Shown here one piece after another: positions 27,377 through 35,577 of a DNA stretch of 51,537 nucleotides. The translations under genes were made by a program, and so were the position numbers. The notes beneath the pieces were generated by a model. It ran no database searches. It saw nothing but the letters and a program-made list of their open reading frames with translations, and had not been told where the DNA came from. The stretch lies in contig JAKUPN010000014.1 in the NCBI GenBank assembly GCA_022449545.1, forward strand, positions 1 to 51,537. Reading direction: 5' to 3'. Origin of the DNA: Alphaproteobacteria bacterium (GTDB lineage Bacteria > Pseudomonadota > Alphaproteobacteria > UBA6615). Position 1 is the first letter of the stretch. Each line of letters begins with the position of its first letter.

Positions 27377-28084
27377 TTGATTAATGCGTATACGTGGCCA
27401 ACACCTAACGGACATAAAGTTCACATAATGCTTTATGAATGTGATCTTGAACATGAAATAGTACCTATTGACATCTTAAATGGAGATCAATTTAGTCCCG
27501 AATTTTTGTCTATAAGCCCGAATAACAGAATACCAGCGATTGTAGATAGTGATGGTCCTGATGGAAAAGAAATATCTATTTTTGAAACAGCAGCTATTTT
27601 ATGCTATTTAGCGAATAAATCTGGCAAATTTTTGCCTAATGTGAGCACTGAACCTGTCAATCACTTTAGGGTTATGGAATGGCTAATGTGGCAAATGGGC
27701 GGCATTGGGCCAATGATGGGTCAGTCCAACCATTTTCGTAGATATGCTCCTGAGACTATACCTTATGCCATAGATCGTTACTTTAATGAGGTAAAGAGAT
27801 TATTTGGCGTTGCTGACAAAAGGCTTTCTGATAATCGGTTTCTAGCGGGTGATGAATATTCAATAGCTGATATAGCCTGTTTTCCCTGGATGCGAGGCTA
27901 CAAGAGGCATGAAGTTCCGATAAGTGATTTTCCCAATATAGAAAGATGGTTTGATGAAATCGGTTCAAGGCCTGCTGTTCAAAAAGGCCTTGATGTACTA
28001 AATGACAAGAGACGCACAGAGGCTCCTAAGGGAAAAGAGTGGGAGATCATGTTTGGTAAAGATCAATTTAAACGTAGAGGTTAA
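27377..28084 (+). CDS. Glutathione S-transferase family protein (YfcG/nu-like)
   Basis: The 235-residue protein has the YfcG/YghU-type N-terminus TWPTPNGHKVHIMLYECDL and the glutathione-binding NNRIPAIVDSDGPDGKEISIFETAAIL, then a helical domain with DEYSIADIACFPWMRGYKRH. It may be a disulfide-bond oxidoreductase, as in YfcG, or a catabolic isomerase. The start is TTG at 27377 preceded by GAGGGAGAAG. Last gene of the seven-gene operon. Confidence 0.9.
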   Translation: MINAYTWPTPNGHKVHIMLYECDLEHEIVPIDILNGDQFSPEFLSISPNNRIPAIVDSDGPDGKEISIFETAAILCYLANKSGKFLPNVSTEPVNHFRVMEWLMWQMGGIGPMMGQSNHFRRYAPETIPYAIDRYFNEVKRLFGVADKRLSDNRFLAGDEYSIADIACFPWMRGYKRHEVPISDFPNIERWFDEIGSRPAVQKGLDVLNDKRRTEAPKGKEWEIMFGKDQFKRRG

Positions 28085-28161
28085 AGCTTATTCTTTTACA
28101 ATGCCTTACAATCATGGTTATAGAAGTAAATGTAAGATTACTGTCTATGTAGTTATAGAAT

Positions 28162-28854
28162 ATGCCATTTCTTCCATTATATGACTCAAATCCGCGGGTA
28201 AATGTTAAACTTCATTATGTAACGATTAGTTTAATAGCTGTTAATTTGTTTTTTTTTATAGAAACAATTAGCTCTGTTAGGATCGGGTTTGGGGAAACAT
28301 TAATTGGTTATACTCTTTTACCCGCCAGGTTGTTTGGAGATTTGAATCTGCCATTAGAAGCCCAGGGGTTTGGTGTTGTATTTTCCCTGATTAGTTATCA
28401 GTTTTTACATGGAGGTTGGGAGCATCTTATTTTTAATATGCTTTTTCTTTGGGTTTTTGGAGATAATATTGAAGATAAGTTGGGCCATAAAAAGTTTATC
28501 GCGTACTATCTAATGTGTGGTATAGCCGGTGGGGTATTGCATTCGCTAGTTAATACTACATCATTGAATCCAACGATAGGAGCCAGCGGAGCTATTGCGG
28601 GAATTCTCGGAGGCTATATTTTACTTTACCCTCGCGCGAGACTATTGGTCTTGGCATTTGGATTCATACCTGTTCGTTTACCAGCGCTGCTAGTAATAGG
28701 AGCTTTTTTTGCTCAAGATTTAATTTGGGGGATTACTGGAACAGATGCAATTCAAGGAGTCGCGGTGTGGGCTCACATTGGGGGTTTTATATGTGGGGCA
28801 ACATTAATTTTTTTGCTTGATAGGAAATCTATAGCTCTATTCAAGAAAGTTTAA
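28162..28854 (+). CDS. Rhomboid-family intramembrane serine protease
   Basis: The 230-residue membrane protein has six hydrophobic segments. Catalytic Ser142 is in GASGAIAG and His205 in WAHIGGF; the HGGWEHLIFNMLFLWVFG segment with His88 and Asn92 is the oxyanion/helix-2 signature, and the N-terminus PLYDSNPR is family-typical. It cleaves membrane proteins within the bilayer. It is probably a housekeeping gene, unrelated to the catabolic operon ending 77 bases before it; no ribosome-binding site is obvious. Confidence 0.93.
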   Translation: MPFLPLYDSNPRVNVKLHYVTISLIAVNLFFFIETISSVRIGFGETLIGYTLLPARLFGDLNLPLEAQGFGVVFSLISYQFLHGGWEHLIFNMLFLWVFGDNIEDKLGHKKFIAYYLMCGIAGGVLHSLVNTTSLNPTIGASGAIAGILGGYILLYPRARLLVLAFGFIPVRLPALLVIGAFFAQDLIWGITGTDAIQGVAVWAHIGGFICGATLIFLLDRKSIALFKKV

Positions 28855-28936
28855 AATTTATCGATTTTAATTATAACCGAATTTATAGACTTTTACTAAA
28901 ATTTATTAGTTGATGATGCTCTTATATTTCTTTGGT

Positions 28937-29533
28937 TTAGATGCCTTCAATGATTACTATATTGGAATCAGAGGCATCAGTTCGTATTTCAAGAAGTGGG
29001 GCGTATGCATCTGACTTATAAAAATCATACACAGAATCTTTATTCAAAAAACCTCCAATTACCACTCGATCAAGGTGATAATTTCCCTCAATTACCTCAC
29101 ATTTTCCTCCTCTGGCCAAATATGTTCCTTCCAGTCTTTCGAAAACATCTGGGACTCTTTCTGCGTATTTATTATAGAGTTCCATATTCTCCATAATTAT
29201 ATTTCCGAGAAGAAAGCCTTTCATGCTTTTTGTGTCTGGATTTGATGTAACGCCTTCGGTCAGCCATACATCTGATGTGGTTGATTTGTGTCTAATTTCT
29301 GCTATGGGTCTATATTCAGGATCTGAAACAAAAGATAAGGCCTTTTCGTATGTAGGAAATTCTATTACAGCGACACGATTCCCGGGCCAACTACCCTCAA
29401 CCACTTCATAAGTTCCTCCTCTAATGATGTAATGACCCTCATGTTTGGTGACTATTGAGGGGACTTCCTTAATATATTCTTTATAAACGATAGGGTCGTG
29501 AACAGTCATTGCAGCCATTAGATAAGCGGACAT
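28937..29533 (-). CDS. DUF1330 protein with two tandem domains
   Basis: The 198-residue protein is an internal duplication. Residues ~1-97 and ~104-198 each have the DUF1330 pattern: a beta strand, a YxxYxxxVPxxxxxxxGxYxxRGGxxxVxEG segment, then a helix ending in Y.P.lEIR. DUF1330 is a small dimeric alpha-beta barrel fold, normally one domain of about 95 residues, so this fusion would form the dimer within one chain. GAGGAAA precedes the ATG. Function is unknown. Confidence 0.82.
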   Translation of the reverse strand: MSAYLMAAMTVHDPIVYKEYIKEVPSIVTKHEGHYIIRGGTYEVVEGSWPGNRVAVIEFPTYEKALSFVSDPEYRPIAEIRHKSTTSDVWLTEGVTSNPDTKSMKGFLLGNIIMENMELYNKYAERVPDVFERLEGTYLARGGKCEVIEGNYHLDRVVIGGFLNKDSVYDFYKSDAYAPLLEIRTDASDSNIVIIEGI

Positions 29534-29709
29534 GTTATTTCCTCACAAACTAATTTTGTTTAATCAAAATCTTTTAAACATTTGATATTTTAATGAAATA
29601 ATAAATTCTATTCATATAAACAGCAATAATTTAAAGTCATTGGATTGACAGTTGAGGTCAGTCTAAGTAACAACAAAAATGCATACGTCGTGAAAACCCA
29701 CTCTGATGC

Positions 29710-29801
29710 GGAGGGGTGGCCGAGTGGCTGAAGGCGACGGTTTGCTAAATCGTTATAGGGTTAACGCTCTATCGAGGGTTCGAATCCCTCTCCCTCCGCC
29801 A
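29710..29801 (+). tRNA. tRNA-Ser (anticodon GCT)
   Basis: The 92-base gene has acceptor arms GGAGGGG (29710-29716) and TCCCTCC (29791-29797), discriminator G and an encoded CCA (29799-29801). The D arm has GGCCGAGTGGCTGAAGGC. The anticodon loop TTGCTAA is closed by a 5-bp stem and gives GCT, reading AGC/AGT. A long variable arm, typical of serine tRNAs, and a T arm GAGGG-TTCGAAT-CCCTC follow. The serine identity is clear from class II shape plus anticodon. Confidence 0.97.
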
Positions 29802-29944
29802 CTATCCGTATATAAGTTAATTGTTTGAAATATCTTTATAGAGAGTTATTAATCATGGCATTTAACTTTTTATCAATTTAGTAAAACATTAATAAAAAAC
29901 ATTCATTCTTCTAAATGCTTTCTTAAAAAGTCAGGAGTAAATTG

Positions 29945-31756
29945 ATGACCAAACGATCCACTAAAGTATACGCAAAGGACGCCAAACGTGATGATGGTTA
30001 TCTTGATAGCCAGTCCTGGACGAATATCTGGGACGGGATGCGTATCGATTGGGATGTACCCATCAAGATGGATGATGGTCTTGTCTTGCGGTGTGATGTT
30101 TTTAGGCCAGTGGAAGATGGCCTGTATCCGGTCATTATGTCATATGGTCCCTATGGTAAATTCCTACAATTCGACGATCCAGTTTTCGGTGACCAATGGC
30201 GTCGGATGTGCGAGCAACATCCGGATGTACCTGCCGGTTCGAGCAACAAGTATCAGAACTGGGAGGTTGTAGACCCTGAGAAGTGGGTGCCAGACGGTTA
30301 TGTCGTTGTAAGAGTAGATTCTCGTGGTGCTGGACGTTCGCCGGGAATTCTCGATATTTGGTCAGCTCGAGAAGCAAAGGATCAGGCTTTGTGTGTAGAC
30401 TGGGCTGGAGGTCAGTCTTGGTCGAATGGTAAAGTTGGACTTTCAGGGATTTCATATTACGCAATGAACCAATGGCAGACTGCTTCACTCCAGCCTAGAC
30501 ATCTTGCTGCAATCTGTCCCTGGGAAGGTGCAGCTGATTTCTATCGTGACATGGGGCGACATGGCGGAATTTATTGTGATGGTTTTGCAAAACCTTGGTC
30601 GGAGGCTCAGGTATACTCTGTGCAGTACGGTCGAGGTGAAAACGGTTACCGGTCACGAATGAACGGCCATCTCGTCTCGGGTCCAGTTACGCTTAGTGAA
30701 GAAGAACTTGGCACAAATCGCAGAGATTTTGATTTCGATTGTGTTTCTAACACTTTGGATACGAATGAATACTGGCAGTCGCGGATGCCAGACTGGGATA
30801 AGGTCAAGGTACCTATGCTTTCTGCCGCAAATTGGGGTGGGCAAGGGTTGCATCCAAGGGGTAACTTCGAAGGGTTTGTACGCTCTAAATCAGAAGAGAA
30901 ATACTTAGAAGTTCACGGTATCGAGCACTGGACAGAGTACTATACGGATTACGGCGTCGAACTTCAAAAGAGATTCTTTGGTCACTACCTTAAGGGAGAG
31001 GATACTGGCTGGTCCATGCAGCCAAGAGTACAACTCCAGGTGAGGCATGCTGATGGCACTTTTGTCGAGCGTCACGAAAATGAGTGGCCTCTAGAGCGCA
31101 CCCGATGGACCAAATATTACCTTGAGACAGGCACTCATTCTATGTCGACGGAGTCACAAACTACTTCTGAGTCCGTCACTTATGCGGGTTTTAGCGATGG
31201 TGTTACTTTTATGACGATCCCGTTGAAAGAGGAACTCGAGATAACAGGGCCGATAGCTGTGAAGCTTTGGGTTTCTTCAGAAACTGAGAACGCGGACCTG
31301 TTCGTGGTCATTAGGGCATTCACGCCTGACATGCAGGAGATCGTTTTTCAGGGGGCACTCGATCCCTGTACCCCGGTTGCCCAGGGATGGCTACGTGTTT
31401 CGCATCGAAAACTCGATTCCGAATTGAGTCTTAGCTATCGCCCATATCATACCCACGATCAAGAGCAACTACTGACACAAGGAGAGATATATGAAGTTGA
31501 TGTTGAAGTCTGGCCTACCTGTATTGTCGTAGAACCAGGCACACGCTTGGCAGTCACAGTACGAGGTAAAGACTATGTCTATCCTGGAAAATCTAACGTT
31601 AATCTTGGCAAGTATGAAAACTGGACGGGATCTGGCCCGTTTACCCATGACGATCCGCGTGACCGTCCGGGAGATGTGTTTGGTGGGGATGTGACTCTAC
31701 ATTCTGGGCCCGATAGGCAAGCCTATGTTTTACTCCCGATTGTTCCATCGGAATAG
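29945..31756 (+). CDS. CocE/NonD family hydrolase (X-Pro dipeptidyl-peptidase S15 type)
   Basis: The protein has 603 residues from the ATG at 29945, with AGGAG 8-9 bases upstream (an in-frame TTG sits just before it). The N-terminal alpha/beta hydrolase has VVVRVDSRGAGRSPG and the nucleophile motif GISYYAMNQW (Ser170). The C-terminal jelly-roll has LKEELEITGPIAVKLWVSS and LEVEP-type strands. No signal peptide is visible, suggesting a cytosolic acylase or esterase. Base composition differs sharply from neighbours: one sampled 60-base line has 29 G+C versus 12 in the next gene. It begins 144 bases after a tRNA gene. Recent acquisition is likely. Confidence 0.9.
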   Translation: MTKRSTKVYAKDAKRDDGYLDSQSWTNIWDGMRIDWDVPIKMDDGLVLRCDVFRPVEDGLYPVIMSYGPYGKFLQFDDPVFGDQWRRMCEQHPDVPAGSSNKYQNWEVVDPEKWVPDGYVVVRVDSRGAGRSPGILDIWSAREAKDQALCVDWAGGQSWSNGKVGLSGISYYAMNQWQTASLQPRHLAAICPWEGAADFYRDMGRHGGIYCDGFAKPWSEAQVYSVQYGRGENGYRSRMNGHLVSGPVTLSEEELGTNRRDFDFDCVSNTLDTNEYWQSRMPDWDKVKVPMLSAANWGGQGLHPRGNFEGFVRSKSEEKYLEVHGIEHWTEYYTDYGVELQKRFFGHYLKGEDTGWSMQPRVQLQVRHADGTFVERHENEWPLERTRWTKYYLETGTHSMSTESQTTSESVTYAGFSDGVTFMTIPLKEELEITGPIAVKLWVSSETENADLFVVIRAFTPDMQEIVFQGALDPCTPVAQGWLRVSHRKLDSELSLSYRPYHTHDQEQLLTQGEIYEVDVEVWPTCIVVEPGTRLAVTVRGKDYVYPGKSNVNLGKYENWTGSGPFTHDDPRDRPGDVFGGDVTLHSGPDRQAYVLLPIVPSE

Positions 31757-31850
31757 TATGTAAGGTGTCTATATTATTGTTAACAACTAGAGTTAAAATA
31801 GCTCTGCGTTACACCTAGAATTGTAACTTCCCATTGTTGCTGTCTTAATT

Positions 31851-32402
31851 ATGCAAATAAAACTAGTGCACATATCAATTATAATCCTGTTGGTGCAAAG
31901 TATTCCCTGCTATGGACAGAATCATTATCTTGATAAGGAGGGTTACAATCGTTCAACCTTAAAATATTCGGACTTTTCTGATCTTAATAAGACCCTATAT
32001 GGGAAAGCTGTTGTCACGGATGGTGATTCATTAAAAATTTCGAATAGGAGAATAAGGTTACTCGGCATAGATGCGCCAGAACTTAATCAAAAATGCTCTG
32101 ATATTAATGGCTTAATCTATCCTTGTGGACGAATATCTAAAGATGCACTGATTAAGAAAGTTTCTTTTAAAAATGTAATTTGTTATTTTAAAAATACAGA
32201 TAGATACGGTAGAGTCATTTCAGTTTGTTGGCTCGATAAAGTCAATATAAATTCTTGGTTAGTCTTAAATGGTTATGCAGTGGCTTACAGGCGTTACTCA
32301 AAAGCGTTTATTAAAGATGAGATGAGAGCCCGTGAGACAAAAAAAGGGATATGGTCAGGTAAGTTTGAGAAGCCGGAAGTTTGGAGACGAATGAACCGAT
32401 AG
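31851..32402 (+). CDS. Thermonuclease-family (SNase-like) secreted nuclease
   Basis: The 183-residue protein has an N-terminal hydrophobic stretch (about residues 5-18, then CYGQ), a likely signal peptide and possible lipobox (IPC at 18-20). The staphylococcal-nuclease-like domain has VVTDGDSL (55-61), RLLGIDAPE with Arg69 and Glu77, and DRYGR with Arg121, matching the calcium and catalytic residues of the family. It should cut nucleic acid outside the cytoplasm. It is markedly AT-rich. It follows the CocE gene by 94 bases without an evident functional link. Confidence 0.88.
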   Translation: MQIKLVHISIIILLVQSIPCYGQNHYLDKEGYNRSTLKYSDFSDLNKTLYGKAVVTDGDSLKISNRRIRLLGIDAPELNQKCSDINGLIYPCGRISKDALIKKVSFKNVICYFKNTDRYGRVISVCWLDKVNINSWLVLNGYAVAYRRYSKAFIKDEMRARETKKGIWSGKFEKPEVWRRMNR

Positions 32403-32461
32403 TAATAAATTATTTAGTTTGTTTTGGTTTATTCAAAAACTAAAAAATAGTATTTTTTAAT

Positions 32462-32908
32462 CTAATTTACTGGTTCATATTTCTCGACCCCTCCAAGGCT
32501 TGATAGGTCTTCGACCCTTCCTCTTAGTTCAAGTGTGTTACGATCAGGGTCTCTCAAGAAGACAGAAACATGGCCATCCTCACCAAAGGCGACGGGTCCC
32601 TGTGTTATTTTAATACCGTTTTCATTAAGTTTCTCTATAGTATTTTTAATAGAGTCTACTCTGAATGCTATGTGCGTGAATCCGGGATATTTATCCATTT
32701 CATCCATCAATATATTATTATTTTTATTTGTATTATTAGCGTTAAATATTATGTTAATTTCGACATCATGATCATTTTTCATTACTATAACATCATCGTT
32801 GTCTGCAGCCCGAACCAATTTGAAATCAAATAAATTATAGAATTCTATTGCGCGGTCTTTGTCGGCAACTCGTATGCCTATATGGTCAATACTTTTGATT
32901 TTAATCAT
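32462..32908 (-). CDS. Glyoxalase/VOC-superfamily protein
   Basis: The 148-residue protein has the paired beta-alpha-beta-beta-beta modules of the vicinal-oxygen-chelate fold: SIDHIGIRVADKDRAIEFY (His9), an EINII strand, GFTHIAFRV (second His) and RDPDRNTLELRG (Glu). These are probable metal ligands, as in glyoxalase I and related lyases and dioxygenases. It contains an Asn-rich low-complexity loop near residues 55-65 (NANNTNKNNN). The substrate is unknown. Confidence 0.85.
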   Translation of the reverse strand: MIKIKSIDHIGIRVADKDRAIEFYNLFDFKLVRAADNDDVIVMKNDHDVEINIIFNANNTNKNNNILMDEMDKYPGFTHIAFRVDSIKNTIEKLNENGIKITQGPVAFGEDGHVSVFLRDPDRNTLELRGRVEDLSSLGGVEKYEPVN

Positions 32909-33014
32909 CTTTACCGTTCCTATTCAGCTAGCACATCTTTCACTAATTGAAATATTTCTTTGCCCATGAATTGTATAATTCTGATTATGTTTTAGACATT
33001 TTCTTAATGGCATT

Positions 33015-33821
33015 TTAACTATTAGGTTGAATATCAAGTTTAGCTACGATACCAGAAAGTCTTTCATTTGGGGCAGGATAAATATCTAGTACGATAGGGT
33101 CATGTCCAGGAATGATATGGTTTTTAGTTTCTGCTTTTTCTCTAAGACGTTCATAGCCACGAATCGTATCATCTAGATTGAAAATTATTGGAAATGGATT
33201 AGCCTGATTCATGTTTTCATAAAAGTGGCTCGTATCTGAGGCTAAGACCACATATCCACGTTTTGTAAGGACTCTAACAAACTGTAGACCCATTGTGTGT
33301 CCGCCAACATGATGCACAGTAATACCAGGAGCAACTTGTCCGACTCCATCGTAGAAGGTGACACGACCCTCAAATACATTTTTTACCATGCTAGTAATGT
33401 GCTCAATTGAAAATGAGTGATTCATAACGTCTGTGCACATATGTGGACCTGTTGCAAAGTGCATTTCGCTCTCTTGCAGGTGGAATTTAGCTGAAGGAAA
33501 TTCAGCATGCCCACCTATGTGATCGTAGTGAAGATGGGTTACAATAACGTTTTCCACTTTCTTCGCGTCAATTTGAATAAGTGATAATGATTCCGTAATA
33601 CTTCTCTGTATATTACGGCCTCGGGCTGATGCTTCTGATTCATCAAAGCCAGTATCAATGACTATTGTTTGGTCTTCAGAGGTGGCTACCCATATGTAAT
33701 AGTCAAGAGGCATTGGAGTTGAGTCATGGGGGTCAGTGTTTAAAAAATTATCATTACGGATTCGATTTATGGAAGTCGCGTATTTTACTGCATAAAGTTC
33801 CCATATTTTTGGATTAGTCAT
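33015..33821 (-). CDS. Metallo-beta-lactamase-fold hydrolase (AHL-lactonase-like)
   Basis: The 268-residue protein has the zinc motif THLHYDHIGGH (His96, His98, Asp100, His101), a later VGGHTMGL histidine, LASDTSH and a final PGHDP. The N-terminal WVATSEDQTIVIDTGFDES is typical of the N-acyl-homoserine-lactonase-like branch, which hydrolyses lactones. AGGAGAT precedes the ATG. It is divergent from the dehydrogenase at 33914. Quorum-quenching activity is only one option; a catabolic lactonase fits the neighbourhood equally well. Confidence 0.85.
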   Translation of the reverse strand: MTNPKIWELYAVKYATSINRIRNDNFLNTDPHDSTPMPLDYYIWVATSEDQTIVIDTGFDESEASARGRNIQRSITESLSLIQIDAKKVENVIVTHLHYDHIGGHAEFPSAKFHLQESEMHFATGPHMCTDVMNHSFSIEHITSMVKNVFEGRVTFYDGVGQVAPGITVHHVGGHTMGLQFVRVLTKRGYVVLASDTSHFYENMNQANPFPIIFNLDDTIRGYERLREKAETKNHIIPGHDPIVLDIYPAPNERLSGIVAKLDIQPNS

Positions 33822-33913
33822 CGATATCTCCTAATCGACTTGTAGTTGTCTCAAATGCAAGTAAGTATAACTGAGTTTTATTTGATCATGAGTAGAATTA
33901 AGGGGCAAATGTT

Positions 33914-34771
33914 ATGACTGATTATGGTTTTATTGGCCTAGGTAGTATGGGCTCTGCAATGAGCGCCCATTTGGTCAATGCGGGTCTTACTCTTCATTGT
34001 TACGATTCGGCTGGAACTGCCAAACTGGCGCCAGAAGGAGCGCAAGTAAAATCTGGTGTTGGAGAAGTCGCAAAATTTTCGGATATAATTTTTTTGAGTC
34101 TACCTGATGGTAAAATTGTTACGCAGGTGGCAGAAGAAATTTTAAATGCGACAGAACGTAAAACTAAGACAGTTGTTGATTTATCAACAACTGGTCCTGA
34201 ATCAGCAATGTTTATTTCTTCAATATTATCCAAATCAGGCATAGTTTTTATTGATGCTCCTGTCAGTGGTGGTAGGACCGGTGCCATAAACGCAAGTCTG
34301 GCTTTAATGTGTTCAGGTCCCGATCGATCAATTAAAGATTTACATAAGATATTTTCTTTTATCGCCTCTAACGTAATTCATGTTGGTAAGGAGCCCGGTC
34401 AAGCACAGGCGATGAAACTATTGAACAACTTCTTATCAGCGACCTCTATGGCTGCTACATCAGAAGCTGTTTTATTTGGGAGGTCTCATAATTTAGAGTT
34501 AGAAACTATGTTATCTGTTTTAAACGTCTCAAGTGGAAGAAATACTGCTACGGAAGACAAGTTTCCTAATCGGATAGTAACAGAGACATATGATGCAGGG
34601 TTCACAGCATCTCTCATGTCAAAGGATGTTAGCCTTTTTAGAGAACAAGTTAAGAAAGCAGGAACGCCATCAAGAATTATTGAGGTGGTCTCTGCTCTTT
34701 GGAATGAGACAACTCAATTTGTACCAGAAGGAGATTTTACTGAAATATATCGGTATCTAAAAAATAACTAA
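33914..34771 (+). CDS. Beta-hydroxyacid dehydrogenase (3-hydroxyisobutyrate dehydrogenase family)
   Basis: The 285-residue protein has GFIGLGSMGSAMSAH at the NAD(P) site, the DAPVSGG signature at 114-120, and catalytic Lys168 with Asn171/172 (KLLNN). It oxidises a 3-hydroxyacid or reduces a semialdehyde such as tartronate semialdehyde. The start has AGGGG upstream. The last four bases overlap the convergent crotonase gene. With that gene and the CaiB gene beyond it, it parallels the pair at 4662-6888. Confidence 0.9.
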   Translation: MTDYGFIGLGSMGSAMSAHLVNAGLTLHCYDSAGTAKLAPEGAQVKSGVGEVAKFSDIIFLSLPDGKIVTQVAEEILNATERKTKTVVDLSTTGPESAMFISSILSKSGIVFIDAPVSGGRTGAINASLALMCSGPDRSIKDLHKIFSFIASNVIHVGKEPGQAQAMKLLNNFLSATSMAATSEAVLFGRSHNLELETMLSVLNVSSGRNTATEDKFPNRIVTETYDAGFTASLMSKDVSLFREQVKKAGTPSRIIEVVSALWNETTQFVPEGDFTEIYRYLKNN

Positions 34772-35556
34772 GTGCCAGTAAATTGTGGTTTACGTTTTTC
34801 AATAAAGGCTGTCCGGCCTTCTAAGTAGTCATTGCTGGCAAAACAAGCAGAAACTTGTTCTTCGCATAGTGCTATGTTCCTATCAGGGGGTGCTTTTAAA
34901 TTTTCTACAACTGCAGTCTTGACTGCTCGGATTGTTAGGGGTGCATTACTGGAAATTCTATCTGTGTACCCATCACAAAACTCTGTTAAAGCATTACTTG
35001 GTACAATTCTGTTTATTAATCCCATTATCATTGCTTCCTCAGCATTAAACTGTCTAGCAGTATAAAATATTTCCATAGCAAAGGAAGGTCCGACAATTTG
35101 CATCAACCTTTCTATGCCGCCAGCGGGATAACCAAGTCCTAATTTTGCAGCTGGTACAGCAAATCTTGAGTCGTCTGAAGCAATTCGTAAATCACAACAT
35201 AAGGCAATCGCAAGTCCTCCACCTATGCAGTAGCCTTTGATTTTTGCAATTGTCGGAATGGGCGAATTAAACAGTGTGTCCTGAAAATATTTAACTGCCT
35301 GATTATATTCGTCTATATCCTGCCTCGAGTTTCTCTCTTCTCCGAATTTCGAAATATCAGCCCCAGCAACAAAAGCTTTTTCTCCTGCGCCTGATAAAAC
35401 TATGACCCTAATGTCATTAGAGGCTATACATTCTTCTATTGCAGTTGCTCCTTCACGCCACATTTCAAGTGACATCGCGTTATGACGTTTTGGATTATTA
35501 AAAGTTATTTTACCTATGCCATTGTCGCGCTCTAATATAATTTGTTCACTGTTCAT
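34768..35556 (-). CDS. Enoyl-CoA hydratase/isomerase family protein lacking the hydratase glutamates
   Basis: The 262-residue crotonase has the oxyanion-hole segments AGADIS and GYCIGGGLAIALCCD intact. At the two positions that carry Glu in true enoyl-CoA hydratases, Ala is found: Ala116 (GGGLAIA against GGGCELA) and Ala136 (FAVPAAKLG against FGQPEILLG). Classic hydration is therefore unlikely; another crotonase reaction on a CoA thioester (isomerase, thioesterase, decarboxylase or C-C lyase) is more plausible. It is 21 bases downstream of the CaiB gene on the same strand, with an AGAGG site, so both act on related thioesters. Confidence 0.88.
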   Translation of the reverse strand: MNSEQIILERDNGIGKITFNNPKRHNAMSLEMWREGATAIEECIASNDIRVIVLSGAGEKAFVAGADISKFGEERNSRQDIDEYNQAVKYFQDTLFNSPIPTIAKIKGYCIGGGLAIALCCDLRIASDDSRFAVPAAKLGLGYPAGGIERLMQIVGPSFAMEIFYTARQFNAEEAMIMGLINRIVPSNALTEFCDGYTDRISSNAPLTIRAVKTAVVENLKAPPDRNIALCEEQVSACFASNDYLEGRTAFIEKRKPQFTGT

Positions 35557-35577
35557 GTGTTTTTCCTCTTCAATTTA

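Noticed and set aside
29710-29801. Attachment site of an integrated element at tRNA-Ser
   Set aside because: No integrase and no repeat of the tRNA 3' end were seen in the window; only the composition of the next gene hints at transfer.
33015-33821. Firm call as quorum-quenching AHL lactonase
   Set aside because: The fold and zinc motif fit, but the branch covers many lactonases and nothing else in the window points to quorum sensing.
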